Assembly (NCBI GenBank): GCA_964632755.1 | Contig: CAZWDT010000028.1 | Location: 1-35,373, forward strand | Direction: 5' to 3' | Source of the DNA: JAFGMR01 sp964632755 | GTDB lineage: Archaea > Halobacteriota > Methanosarcinia > Methanotrichales > Methanotrichaceae | DNA length: 35,373 nucleotides | Shown: piece by piece, positions 1-6,940 of the stretch | Layout of the letters: the number at the start of each line of letters is the position of its first letter | Position numbering within the stretch: the stretch's first letter is position 1 | Notes under the pieces: generated by a model | The model's database searches: none | What the model was told of the DNA's origin: nothing | What the model saw: the letters and a program-made list of their open reading frames with translations, nothing else | Translations under genes and position numbers: made by a program

Positions 1-2
1 TC

Positions 3-119
3 AAGGACGGGCTCCCTGCTGAAAATATCGCATCGGAGCTCGAGATGAGCAAGGCTCTTGTTCGCGAGTATGTGGCTATTGTGGAGGAAATGACCAAGAC
101 TGTGGGAGAGATAGGATGA
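3..119 (+). CDS. C-terminal fragment of an HTH-containing protein (possibly DUF1670-like)
   Basis: An open frame enters from the left edge and ends at TGA 117-119, giving 38 residues. The segment AENIASELEMSKALVREY reads like a helix-turn-helix: a helix, a turn around M-S, then a recognition helix followed by an acidic tail. This resembles the C-terminal HTH of DUF1670-type archaeal transposase-like proteins, but so little is present that the family assignment is a guess. It converges on the GH31 gene. The 150 bp between them hold only a short imperfect hairpin near 193-213 (ATTGCC / GGCAAT). Confidence 0.4.
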   Translation, partial: KDGLPAENIASELEMSKALVREYVAIVEEMTKTVGEIG

Positions 120-272
120 TGGCAGCGCAAATCGATTGTGGGGGTGGAGAGGTCATTTGGCACTATTTTCAAAGCATCTTGAAAGAGAGTGATTGCCTCC
201 TTGGGTGGCAATAGTTATCACCCTCATCAATGCCAGAGAAATTCCAACCAATTCTGAGTTCACGACCAAAAA

Positions 273-2837
273 TTAAGGAGTGCTGGAAAAACGAAACTCC
301 TTTGCAATAGATACCTGCATCATTCCGCTCTTCACTCTTATAATTCCGGGCACTTCTTGCAACCAGCCTCTGTCAGCATCATCGTATGCTGCTCTGCTCA
401 ACTGCTGTGCCATTGATTGCCCATTTAGCTCGACTTGTTGTATGGACTGATCACCTGCAACAAGAATCACTTCAGTATTGCGACTGTCTGGTGCTCCGTT
501 ATAGGTTCCCGTTGAAGGTGCCACATTGACGGTAATCTGGCCATTCTCCTGGACCTGGGATATTGTTGTAGTCCTGACTTCACCGCTTAGGTATGCCACT
601 GTCGCCCCATCATCCTCATACAAGGTAAACGATGATGGAGTTAAATCTGGGAATACCCTGACCACCAGTGTGTGATCCTCAGATCCGTCAGACCTCAATC
701 CCAGGATGTCCAGTGTATTTTCATCCACATGCATCTCTGGAATGATGGCTCCCGCACGAGCATAAAGGGGCAAGACAAATAGCCCATCCCTGCAGACAGA
801 GACATTCTCGACCCACACTCCAGTGCTGACTTTTGTCTCACCGGTATGATAGTCGGTCCAATTATCTGCAGGCAGGTATACGTCTCTTGTCTTTGCGCCA
901 TACTCCGCTACCGTTGCAACAAGAAGGCTGGGACCGATCATCTTTTCAGAACCGATTAGCCTCACATTGGGATCGTCCTGATAGTAGTAAACCAGCGGCG
1001 GAAATACCGCATCTCCAGTCCGGTTTGCCATATGGGCGAGGGAGTAGACATAAGGACTCAGACGGTAGCGCAGCCGAACGTTGGCCAGGTTGCTATTTAT
1101 ATCGCCTATTCTGTCTGGTGCCGTTTCCTGGTCTTTATTCAGGTTGAAGGTGTGAGGTCTTCCAGGAACATCCAGGGCCATTCCGTTGGCAAACCACTGG
1201 GTATAAAGCTCATCTTTATCACCGTCGAGCGCTGTGCGCCAGAAGCCTCCCAGGTCTGATCCGTAATAGTCCATTCCAGAGAGGGACATATGCATCTGGG
1301 CATTAAAATGAGCATTCAGGCTGGCCATATTGGATCCGATGTCACCGCTCCACATGGCAGCTCCAAAACGCTGGATTCCGGAAACTCCTGAGCGGGAGAG
1401 CATGAAGGGGCGTGCGCTTTCGTTGTTTCGGCAATAGCCACGATGAATGCTGGAAAGCCAGTCAAAGTTATAGAGGTTGGCAACTTCAGGGTGGGTGTGA
1501 ATTTCCTCCTCTGGGAAGCCATAGTAATAGGCAGTGGGATCAAAATTTTCCGGTTCACCCAGATCGGTCCAATGACCCATTACACCGTCATTGATCAGAG
1601 CAACTCGTTTCAGATCGTGCCAGAAATCTCCCGCCTGCAGATTCGTCCAGTCAATCATCCCACCCAGTCCCCACCAGGTGGAGAAGTTTACAGGATTTCC
1701 GTCGGATGACTCCTTTACCAAGAAGTCGTCCTTTGCGAGGATTGTGTACTCAGGAATTCCCTCACTTACATAGGATTCTTCCACTACTATAATTCCTATC
1801 CCCTGATCTTTCAGTTCTCTGAGTTTCCTTGCAGGATCTGAAAAATTTTTGAGATCCCAGGATAGAGTTCCCATAGAGCTTTGAGGATCCTTCTCGCGAA
1901 TCCCGCCGTACCAGAAGAGGTCGAGCACAAAACCGTCAACTGGAAAGCCCTTTTGCCTAAGGGATTGCAGATGATCATCCACATCTGTCCAGTTTCGATA
2001 GCCGTATTCGGAAACCCATAGCCCAAAGACCTTCTTAGGTGGCACTGGTGGCCGTCCCGTGAGCTCCATATAATCGTGCCTTAGATCAGGAAGATTAGAT
2101 CCTGCCATGAAATATCCTTGGATAATTCCAGCATGGGAAGTCACAGTCCATGGTGTTGCGGTGAAGTCCCAGCTCTGAGCTTCGGGAATATCGATGAATA
2201 GGGCAAAGTTCGAGTACCCCTCTCCAAGTGTATACATAACCGGAAACTGTGCATTTCCTGTAAAGCCTCCGCTGAAATGTGTCATGCGATTTCCGTAGGC
2301 ATTTCCAGGCGATCGGGTCCACCCTGTCCAGTCACCATCTGGAGTCCCGGGTTCCTGGAACTGTTCGCCGAGACCGTAGACATTTTCCATTTCACCTTCG
2401 ATCATCAGTCCTTGAAGATCTCCATGGACCACAAAAGGCGATAAAAGCGCAATGACCTCCTTGCTGGGATCTGTCTTGTTGCGTATCGATAATATGAGTG
2501 TATCGGGATCGATCTCAATAATCAACTCGCGTGTCTCCAAATGCGTGGTGCTGTTCTGGAAGAAGAACTGAGGGCCGCCATAGTCTTTCTTTTCAATCAT
2601 TGGGGAAGACGGTATTCCATAAAAAGTATGGCCACTTGAATCCACTTCGCCAAGGGCAAAATGGACGAGGTCGTCGTCCAGAACTTCGAGATCCAGGTAC
2701 ATTCCATCTGCCTCAGCGGAACAATTCGGAATGTCCGAGAAAGCGCTGGCATACGATGATGTAATTCCGAGACTGAGAACCATCATTGTGGAGACGACCA
2801 TATATATTGACGTCGAAGGCAGCTCTTTAGAGGTCAT
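273..2837 (-). CDS. Secreted glycoside hydrolase family 31 (alpha-glucosidase/alpha-xylosidase type)
   Basis: The 854-residue protein has an N-terminal hydrophobic segment (about residues 10-32, followed by S-S-Y-A-S-A) that reads as a signal peptide, so it should act outside the cell. A beta-sandwich N-domain precedes a GH31 (beta/alpha)8 barrel. Within the barrel, FGLWVSEYGYRNWTDVDDHL and DGFVLDLFWY are typical barrel strands. GHWTDLGEPENF supplies the nucleophile Asp (about D425), and MWSGDIGS supplies the acid/base Asp (about D499). C-terminal beta domains follow. Family members release alpha-linked glucose or xylose from oligosaccharides, or act as transglycosylases; the substrate cannot be told from sequence. 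ATG 2837 is preceded by a GGTGGGA-like ribosome site. A secreted sugar hydrolase is odd for an aceticlastic methanogen. It could trim surface glycans or have been acquired by transfer. Confidence 0.9.
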   Translation of the reverse strand: MTSKELPSTSIYMVVSTMMVLSLGITSSYASAFSDIPNCSAEADGMYLDLEVLDDDLVHFALGEVDSSGHTFYGIPSSPMIEKKDYGGPQFFFQNSTTHLETRELIIEIDPDTLILSIRNKTDPSKEVIALLSPFVVHGDLQGLMIEGEMENVYGLGEQFQEPGTPDGDWTGWTRSPGNAYGNRMTHFSGGFTGNAQFPVMYTLGEGYSNFALFIDIPEAQSWDFTATPWTVTSHAGIIQGYFMAGSNLPDLRHDYMELTGRPPVPPKKVFGLWVSEYGYRNWTDVDDHLQSLRQKGFPVDGFVLDLFWYGGIREKDPQSSMGTLSWDLKNFSDPARKLRELKDQGIGIIVVEESYVSEGIPEYTILAKDDFLVKESSDGNPVNFSTWWGLGGMIDWTNLQAGDFWHDLKRVALINDGVMGHWTDLGEPENFDPTAYYYGFPEEEIHTHPEVANLYNFDWLSSIHRGYCRNNESARPFMLSRSGVSGIQRFGAAMWSGDIGSNMASLNAHFNAQMHMSLSGMDYYGSDLGGFWRTALDGDKDELYTQWFANGMALDVPGRPHTFNLNKDQETAPDRIGDINSNLANVRLRYRLSPYVYSLAHMANRTGDAVFPPLVYYYQDDPNVRLIGSEKMIGPSLLVATVAEYGAKTRDVYLPADNWTDYHTGETKVSTGVWVENVSVCRDGLFVLPLYARAGAIIPEMHVDENTLDILGLRSDGSEDHTLVVRVFPDLTPSSFTLYEDDGATVAYLSGEVRTTTISQVQENGQITVNVAPSTGTYNGAPDSRNTEVILVAGDQSIQQVELNGQSMAQQLSRAAYDDADRGWLQEVPGIIRVKSGMMQVSIAKEFRFSSTP

Positions 2838-2944
2838 GATCTAATCCCACCATATACTCTTGGCCAATTATTCGTATATAGGTCTTCGCAGTTGAAGCTC
2901 CAGACAATGAATAATATGTATATTTTAGATATAACTGAATAGCA

Positions 2945-3064
2945 TCACGTTGCTGTGTTGCACAAAACGGCAGTACTACCACCGCCGCCAGAATTTGTAA
3001 TAATAAAGCCTTCGATTGTAGTTTTTCCGGCAGCAAGTGATATTGCTGGTTTGCTTATACCACT
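2945..3064 (-). pseudogene. Remnant of a parallel beta-helix (NosD-like) surface protein
   Basis: On the minus strand an uninterrupted frame reads GISKPAISLAAGKTTIEGFI followed by ITNSGGGGSTAVL and ends at TGA (2945-2947). The pattern 'tI-x-GF-x-I-x-N-S...' is characteristic of NosD/DUF1565-type right-handed beta-helix coils, which are common in large methanogen surface proteins. Only about two coils are left. No start is present, and the frame runs directly into the truncated fic gene on the opposite strand near 3055-3070. It is therefore a gene scrap left by rearrangement. The family call rests on pattern recognition. Confidence 0.45.
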
Positions 3065-3828
3065 TCCAGAATAGGCTGATCTATCTGCCGCCGGAGGCAA
3101 AGGACGTCCCCGGCCTGATGGCCTCGATGGTCAAGTGGGCCAGCAAGGCGGAGGCCGATGGGCTGCCCGCGTCTCTGATAGCCGGGCTGATACACTACCA
3201 GTTCGTGACCATCCACCCCTACTACGACGGAAACGGCAGGACGGCCCGCCTGCTCGCAACCTTCATCCTTCACCGGGGCGGCTTTGGCCTGAACGGATTC
3301 TTCTCCCTGGAAGAGCACTACGCTCGCGATCTGCAGGGCTACTACCAAGCCTTAGGACCTATAACGAAACAACCTCTTTGTATTAATATAACTAAAAAAT
3401 TAAAGTATGGCTTACAGTTGCCGAATTATGAAAGTACTCTATTTAAATATTTGCTTAAGTTATTTTGTTACAGTTCCTTATCCACTCACCCTCATCATAA
3501 CTACTACTTCGGACGGGGCGAGGCTGATTTGACCTCCTGGCTGGAGTACTTCATCCTGACCCTGGCAGAGGTCTTCGAGGCTGCAAGGCAGAAGGCCCTC
3601 AAATGTGCAGACCAGAAAGTTCCTGCAGAGCCTGAGGAGCTGCGCCGCCTGGACCACAGGGCCAGAAGGATCTTGGGGCTGTTTGCAGCAAAGGATACTA
3701 TTACTTCCGCCGACGTGGCAGTTGAGCTCGCCCTCTCCGAAAGGATGGCCCGCAATCTGCTGAGAGCCTGGGTGGACCAAGGCTGGCTGGAGGTGGCGGA
3801 TTCCTCAAGACGGGCACGAAGCTGGTAG
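3037..3828 (+). pseudogene. 5'-truncated Fic-domain protein with C-terminal winged helix, interrupted by a MITE-like insert
   Basis: Recognisable Fic homology begins at about 3067 (NRLIYLPPEAKDVPGLM). It includes the catalytic motif HPYYDGNGRTAR, which fits HxFx(D/E)GNGRxxR with Tyr for Phe, and an intact C-terminal winged helix (ITSADVAVELALSERMARN). Fic enzymes usually AMPylate target proteins. The N-terminal part before the Fic core is missing; upstream DNA belongs to an unrelated beta-helix remnant, and the only start is a GTG inside the junction. Between YYQAL and STHPHHNYYF lie 42 extra AT-rich codons from a small insertion that keeps the frame open. Removing the insert restores a normal Fic sequence. 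The loss of the N-terminus suggests a decayed gene, although a shortened protein could still be made. Confidence 0.75.
3355..3477. mobile_element. MITE-like 123-bp insertion in fic with terminal inverted repeats and 3-bp target duplication
   Basis: The segment is sharply AT-rich inside GC-rich fic. Its ends are inverted repeats: GGACCTATAACGAAACAAC on the left (3355-3373) and GGAACTGTAACAAAATAAC as the complement of the right end (3459-3477), 15 of 19 matching. It is flanked by the direct repeat TTA (3352-3354 and 3478-3480). Element plus duplication is 126 bp, exactly 42 codons, with no stop in the fic frame. Three-base TNA duplications and GG-starting ends recall some IS5-family groups, so a non-autonomous derivative of such an element is plausible. 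The ends do not match the IS at 5291-6705. No transposase is encoded. Confidence 0.75.
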
Positions 3829-3911
3829 CGTACCGATTCTGCTGCAAAATAGCAGAAGTCCACCGAACAAGTGGAACGTCCCTTGATCCCGTTATTCAAG
3901 GGTACCTGTTC
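3826..3911 (+). repeat. Tail repeat, copy A (downstream of fic)
   Basis: Starting at the fic stop codon TAG, about 85 bp resemble the sequence after the small gene at 4841-5077 (copy B, 5108-5206). The shared core TCCACCGAACAAGT is identical. In the fic frame both copies read TAG...SAA(K/E)-TAG-x-K-STEQV and continue into similar residues, so they look like decayed coding tails. Copy A also folds into hairpins: TTCTGCT/AGCAGAA (3837-3857), TCCAC/GTGGA (3859-3875) and CCCTTGA/TCAAGGG (3880-3902). Confidence 0.55.
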
Positions 3912-4232
3912 ACCCGCGAACCCATGGATCGGATGGACCTTTCGCGTCGCCCGCCCGGCGAGAATCTCCGCCCGCAACAGCGAGGTCCCGAGGGCGCCCT
4001 CGCCCCGGGACGCGATGGCATCGGGCTTCGCAACGGCGCCGAGCCCCAGTCTCCCCAGGGCCGCCAGTGGCGATGACCTGCGGCAGCTCGCCGCCTAAAC
4101 GAAGATGCTGCCCGCCGCCATGATCGTCATATCTACTTGTTCCTGGCACATATCGGCCATGCTGTCGTCCTTGGTGGGGTGGGTGTTACGCCAATGCCGA
4201 GAAAGGTCGCTATACCTCCGGATAAAGCGTTC
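3912..4232. other. Gene-free stretch, GC-rich, no recognised content
   Basis: About 320 bp lie between the fic tail and the winged-helix regulator. The left two thirds are very GC-rich. They are open in several frames because of composition, with no recognisable domain, start context or conserved motif. The right end becomes more balanced near the 3' end of the regulator. No repeat or RNA gene was recognised. Confidence 0.5.
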
Positions 4233-4655
4233 TCATAAAGGACAGATTGGCACACTTGACCTGTTTTCAGGCACGTCCTCTACAATAACAGGCGGCTTGT
4301 CAAGCTTGGAGGCGTGGTAATTCGAGATCGCTCGGTCCAGCTCGATGAGTTTCATGACTACTTGGTTCTTCATGTTTAGCTTGTACATCTTCGCCCGGCC
4401 GACTTCGCGGGTAAATGCTACAAGTTCGTTTGCCTCAATGTTATCCCACACCGAGAATAATGTCGTCCTGCTAATTCCTGCGCCTGCGGCTATGTCGGTC
4501 TTCGAATAGTCGAATGCCAGGTTGTCTATCAGGAAATCCAATATCTTCAATGTAGGGTCTCTGCCCCCAAGCACTCTGAGAAACAGCGATCCAACGCCCA
4601 TTTTCTCCGCTTCTCCCTTTGCCACATCGACATCCATTGCCGCTCTCTCCTTCAT
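4233..4655 (-). CDS. Winged helix-turn-helix transcriptional regulator
   Basis: The 140-residue protein has a central winged helix. KILDFLIDNLAFDYSKTDIA and GISRTTLFSVWDNIEANELV form the helix-turn-helix, and the following basic wing reads TREVGRAKMYKLN. This resembles small archaeal winged-helix regulators that occur near transposons and toxin-antitoxin genes. Two starts are possible. ATG 4655 has GAGGT only 2 nt upstream; ATG 4637 lies 9 nt after AAGGAG and may be the real one (134 aa). A 13-bp perfect palindrome sits upstream at 4697-4709 and suggests autoregulation. Target genes are unknown. Confidence 0.75.
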   Translation of the reverse strand: MKERAAMDVDVAKGEAEKMGVGSLFLRVLGGRDPTLKILDFLIDNLAFDYSKTDIAAGAGISRTTLFSVWDNIEANELVAFTREVGRAKMYKLNMKNQVVMKLIELDRAISNYHASKLDKPPVIVEDVPENRSSVPICPL

Positions 4656-4696
4656 TTACCTCTCTTTTCAGTTTCTCAGTCTATCCGTGAATCGAC

Positions 4697-4709
4697 AGCA
4701 TATTATGCT
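4697..4709. promoter_or_regulatory. Perfect 13-bp palindrome upstream of the winged-helix gene
   Basis: AGCATATTATGCT is a perfect inverted repeat centred on T4703, next to an AT-rich TATA-like stretch (TTATAAAT, about 4720-4727) in the promoter region of the minus-strand regulator. The size and place fit a dimeric winged-helix operator. Binding by the neighbouring regulator is inferred. Confidence 0.45.
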
Positions 4710-4840
4710 TTTATACATGGTTATAAATCTTGCCGTCGTAGTGTTGTATTCTGAACTCCAATAAATTAAAATAATATAAGGATCTTTTTTTCAAGTGGAT
4801 GAATAGGGATTTATGACTGAGGGGAACAATCCTTCATAAG

Positions 4841-5077
4841 TTGGCACGAAATGGTAAATGGGGTCCGGCCCATACTAGCTTTGATAACTTATCGAAAGGT
4901 CTCCCATCGGATCAGCGCGGCGAGGCGAAGGCTGCTGCAAAAGCTTTGATCAAAGAGGGGCTGCTTTTGGAGAAACCAACATCCTACGGCATTGAAGTAT
5001 CCCTAAACATAAACAGGCGGCCCGAGATAGAAGAGATCATTATCGCATACCTGAAGGCAGCCGAATTGGAGAGATGA
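4841..5077 (+). CDS. Small conserved archaeal winged-helix-like protein, TTG start or frameshifted
   Basis: The 78 residues read LARNGKWGPAHTSFDNLSKG, DQRGEAKAAAKALIKEGLLL and KPTSYGIEVSLNINRRPEIE. This recalls small archaeal proteins with a compact winged-helix-like fold, a helix pair and a wing ending in 'vSLNp.r..EIe.ii'. No function is known to me. The frame opens at TTG 4841, but homology-like sequence (ILHK) extends upstream without a start. A short ATG frame (MTEGNNPS, 4813-4839) in the neighbouring phase looks like the missing N-terminus. A one-base deletion would join them, so the gene may be a recent pseudogene or use TTG. Confidence 0.55.
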   Translation: MARNGKWGPAHTSFDNLSKGLPSDQRGEAKAAAKALIKEGLLLEKPTSYGIEVSLNINRRPEIEEIIIAYLKAAELER

Positions 5078-5107
5078 ATCCTGTTGCCCCTTCAATCACG
5101 TTGCAGG

Positions 5108-5206
5108 TAGCATGCCGGTTCTGCTGCTGAATAGGGGAAGTCCACCGAACAAGTGACCGAACAATTGGAACGCCTTCTGATCACGCTGATTAAGGATACC
5201 AGTTCC
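5108..5206 (+). repeat. Tail repeat, copy B (downstream of the small winged-helix gene)
   Basis: This is the counterpart of copy A at 3826-3911. It starts at a TAG in the frame of the preceding small gene and reads HAGSAAE, TAG, then GKSTEQVTEQLERLLITLI, a helix-like coding remnant. Relative to A it has about 12 extra bases that duplicate GACCGAACAA. The flanking GGAAC (5167-5171) and GTTCC (5202-5206) are complementary, as are GAAC and GTTC in copy A. It lies between the small gene and the insertion sequence. Confidence 0.5.
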
Positions 5207-5258
5207 GCGGTTCCTCGCTATTTGATGTGGGTGAGCGTATTCCTCCCTATTTCAACCA

Positions 5259-5278
5259 CGAATGAACGCGAATGAACG
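5259..5278. repeat. Two tandem copies of CGAATGAACG
   Basis: The 10-bp unit CGAATGAACG occurs twice back to back, within AACCACGAATGAACGC. It lies just outside the left end of the insertion sequence. Such runs are seen between genes in many microbial genomes; no function is assigned. Confidence 0.5.
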
Positions 5279-5290
5279 CTAATATTCTCC

Positions 5291-6705
5291 CTCTACTTTC
5301 TAAGTCGCCTTTCTGATACTTATTTTCAGTATTCATAATTATTAGCCTGTTATTTACTATATTCTATATCCTATAGCTTTAATCTTGTCAAGTAATCCGC
5401 CATATGGAATTGGTAAATTAAATTCAGTATATACATTAATCATCATATTAAATAAAAATTTAGTGCGAGCCGATTCAATCATCGTACCTAAGGTGTTATT
5501 TGAAATGTCAGATTGTTTCGAATTTTCTAGTTCAATTAACACTAATGCAGTCCAAAGTGAAAAAGCTACTTGTATAAATCTCTCAATAGCTTTTTTACTC
5601 CTCATTTGATATTGCTTGAATCCTAGCTTCTGATTCGCTTCACGATGGGCGGTTTCAAGATTCCATCTATCTCCATATGTTGAAAGAATTTGCTCAGTTG
5701 TATCTTCAATTTGTGTACTTATTATGTACTTAGTTGATTTTCCATCTGCAGTTTTAGATATAACAAGCTTTACTTTTTCGAGTTTTCCCAAAGAAACGAT
5801 TTTCGAGAATGTAAGATAGCGCTTCTCTTTTCCACGTACAGTAATTTTTGTCTCCTTAAAATACTTGGGATCAATTTGATTGGCTAAATCTTTGACATTA
5901 TAACACATATCCTTATTTATACCGACTAACCTATTTGATTTAAGAGAGCAAACGACATGATGGCCCAAATCACGGCAACTTTCAATGAACTTGTTTGTGC
6001 CATACCAGCTATCGAAAACGATTACCAATATTGTACCTTTTGGAACTCTAAATGGTTTAATGATATCTTCGTAAGCTATTATATATTTTGACCTATATTC
6101 ATACTTTAGATCACCTTTTTTTACGTACATTTTAGCTTTATGGGGTATGAAGATACCTTTAAACTGAACCACTGATGTGACAAAATTATTTCCCCAAATA
6201 TACTCTTTACTGTTGTGATCGAAAAATTTTCCAACACCATCAGTTTTAATGCCCTTTTTCTCATTAAAACTATCATCAAGTATTAATAAAAACCTATGGC
6301 CAAATTTGATATTTGATGTAGATAAGAATAAATCTACTGATTTCTGTGCAACTTCATCTTCATCCCAATTTGCATTGGTGAAAAACCAGTTGTATGAGGA
6401 TCTAGCTTTTGTATCATCGCGATCCTGTGCCATGGACTCCGAGAGGTTTTGAATGTTTTTAGACTTATCGCATACGATTAAGGCTGAAGCCATATCGCAA
6501 AATGAAGTGAAAGATCTATATGTGAAAGATTCTTTATATGGAATTAACTTTTCCTCGATTGAAAGCGGCAGGCTTGTTACTTTGATCATGTTACTCCCGC
6601 CATACCAACCGATATTGATCTATAAATAACTAATTACTGAAAATAAATATATGCTCCCAGCTATCTGATTATAAATATATCTAGATGACGAGTTGGAAAG
6701 TAGAG
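5291..6705 (-). mobile_element. Complete IS701-like insertion sequence, about 1.4 kb
   Basis: Terminal inverted repeats bracket one transposase gene. The left end (5291 onward) and the complement of the right end (to 6705) both begin CTCTACTTTC and match at 21 of 28 positions. A subterminal inverted motif, TTATTTTCAGTA, lies about 30 bp in from the left end and about 60 bp in from the right. The flanks are CTCC on the left and CTAC on the right, so no perfect target duplication is visible; either it mutated or the ends were misjudged by a few bases. The AT-rich composition contrasts with the host's core genes. The family assignment rests on transposase motifs. Confidence 0.75.
5357..6589 (-). 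CDS. DDE transposase, IS4/IS701-like
   Basis: The intact 410-residue transposase has an RNase-H-like DDE core. The first Asp lies in LLILDDSFNEKKG, the second in VIVFDSWYGTNKFIES, and the catalytic Glu in YGDRWNLETAHREANQKLGF (a 'Y-x-x-R-W-x-x-E' signature) followed by KQYQMRSKKAIERF. The N-terminal region (about 1-90) resembles the NWF-containing DNA-binding part of IS701 relatives. The frame has no stop or shift, so the element may be active. The start is ATG 6589, 116 bp inside the right end. Codon use is AT-rich, unlike flanking core genes and like the HEAT gene next door. Confidence 0.9.
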   Translation of the reverse strand: MIKVTSLPLSIEEKLIPYKESFTYRSFTSFCDMASALIVCDKSKNIQNLSESMAQDRDDTKARSSYNWFFTNANWDEDEVAQKSVDLFLSTSNIKFGHRFLLILDDSFNEKKGIKTDGVGKFFDHNSKEYIWGNNFVTSVVQFKGIFIPHKAKMYVKKGDLKYEYRSKYIIAYEDIIKPFRVPKGTILVIVFDSWYGTNKFIESCRDLGHHVVCSLKSNRLVGINKDMCYNVKDLANQIDPKYFKETKITVRGKEKRYLTFSKIVSLGKLEKVKLVISKTADGKSTKYIISTQIEDTTEQILSTYGDRWNLETAHREANQKLGFKQYQMRSKKAIERFIQVAFSLWTALVLIELENSKQSDISNNTLGTMIESARTKFLFNMMINVYTEFNLPIPYGGLLDKIKAIGYRI

Positions 6706-6761
6706 CTACTTTTATCCAGTAATATAATAATATATGTTTCGTTAACTAATATTTTCATCTC

Positions 6762-6792
6762 TTAATTGGTATAATATAGTTATACCGATTAA
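6762..6792. promoter_or_regulatory. 31-bp imperfect inverted repeat upstream of the HEAT-protein gene
   Basis: TTAATTGGTATA (6762-6773) and TATACCGATTAA (6781-6792) are inverted copies with one mismatch, around a 7-base centre. It sits in the AT-rich gap (6706-6940) between the insertion sequence and the gene at 6941, about 150 bp before the start codon. It could be an operator, or a TATA-containing promoter with dyad symmetry. The rest of the gap holds AT-rich DNA and a GAGGA ribosome site just before 6941. Confidence 0.4.
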
Positions 6793-6940
6793 ATTTTCAG
6801 CTAACATTTTAACATATATTGAATTATAAATAAGATAAATCCTTTTTTAACTAGGTTTATGGTTCCAGCAAGTTTTTAACTCATGAATCTCTTCCATATC
6901 ATAATGTGATTTAGAGCATCAACCGCAAGAGGATCCTTAA

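Noticed and set aside
3830..3905. tRNA-like cloverleaf in tail repeat A
   Set aside because: Several stems with 7-base loops and a closing GTACC/GGTAC pair can be drawn, but arm lengths, invariant bases and a CCA-proximal acceptor stem do not fit a tRNA.
3504..3977. 157-codon open frame antisense to fic and its tail
   Set aside because: It is a shadow of the real Fic frame plus GC-rich DNA. It has no recognisable domain, and the Fic reading is clearly supported by catalytic and HTH motifs.
3826..5206. Pyrrolysine-type readthrough of the in-frame TAG codons in the tail repeats
   Set aside because: Two TAGs lie close together in each copy, with no pyl genes or methylamine methyltransferase context in this window. 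Decay of coding sequence is simpler.
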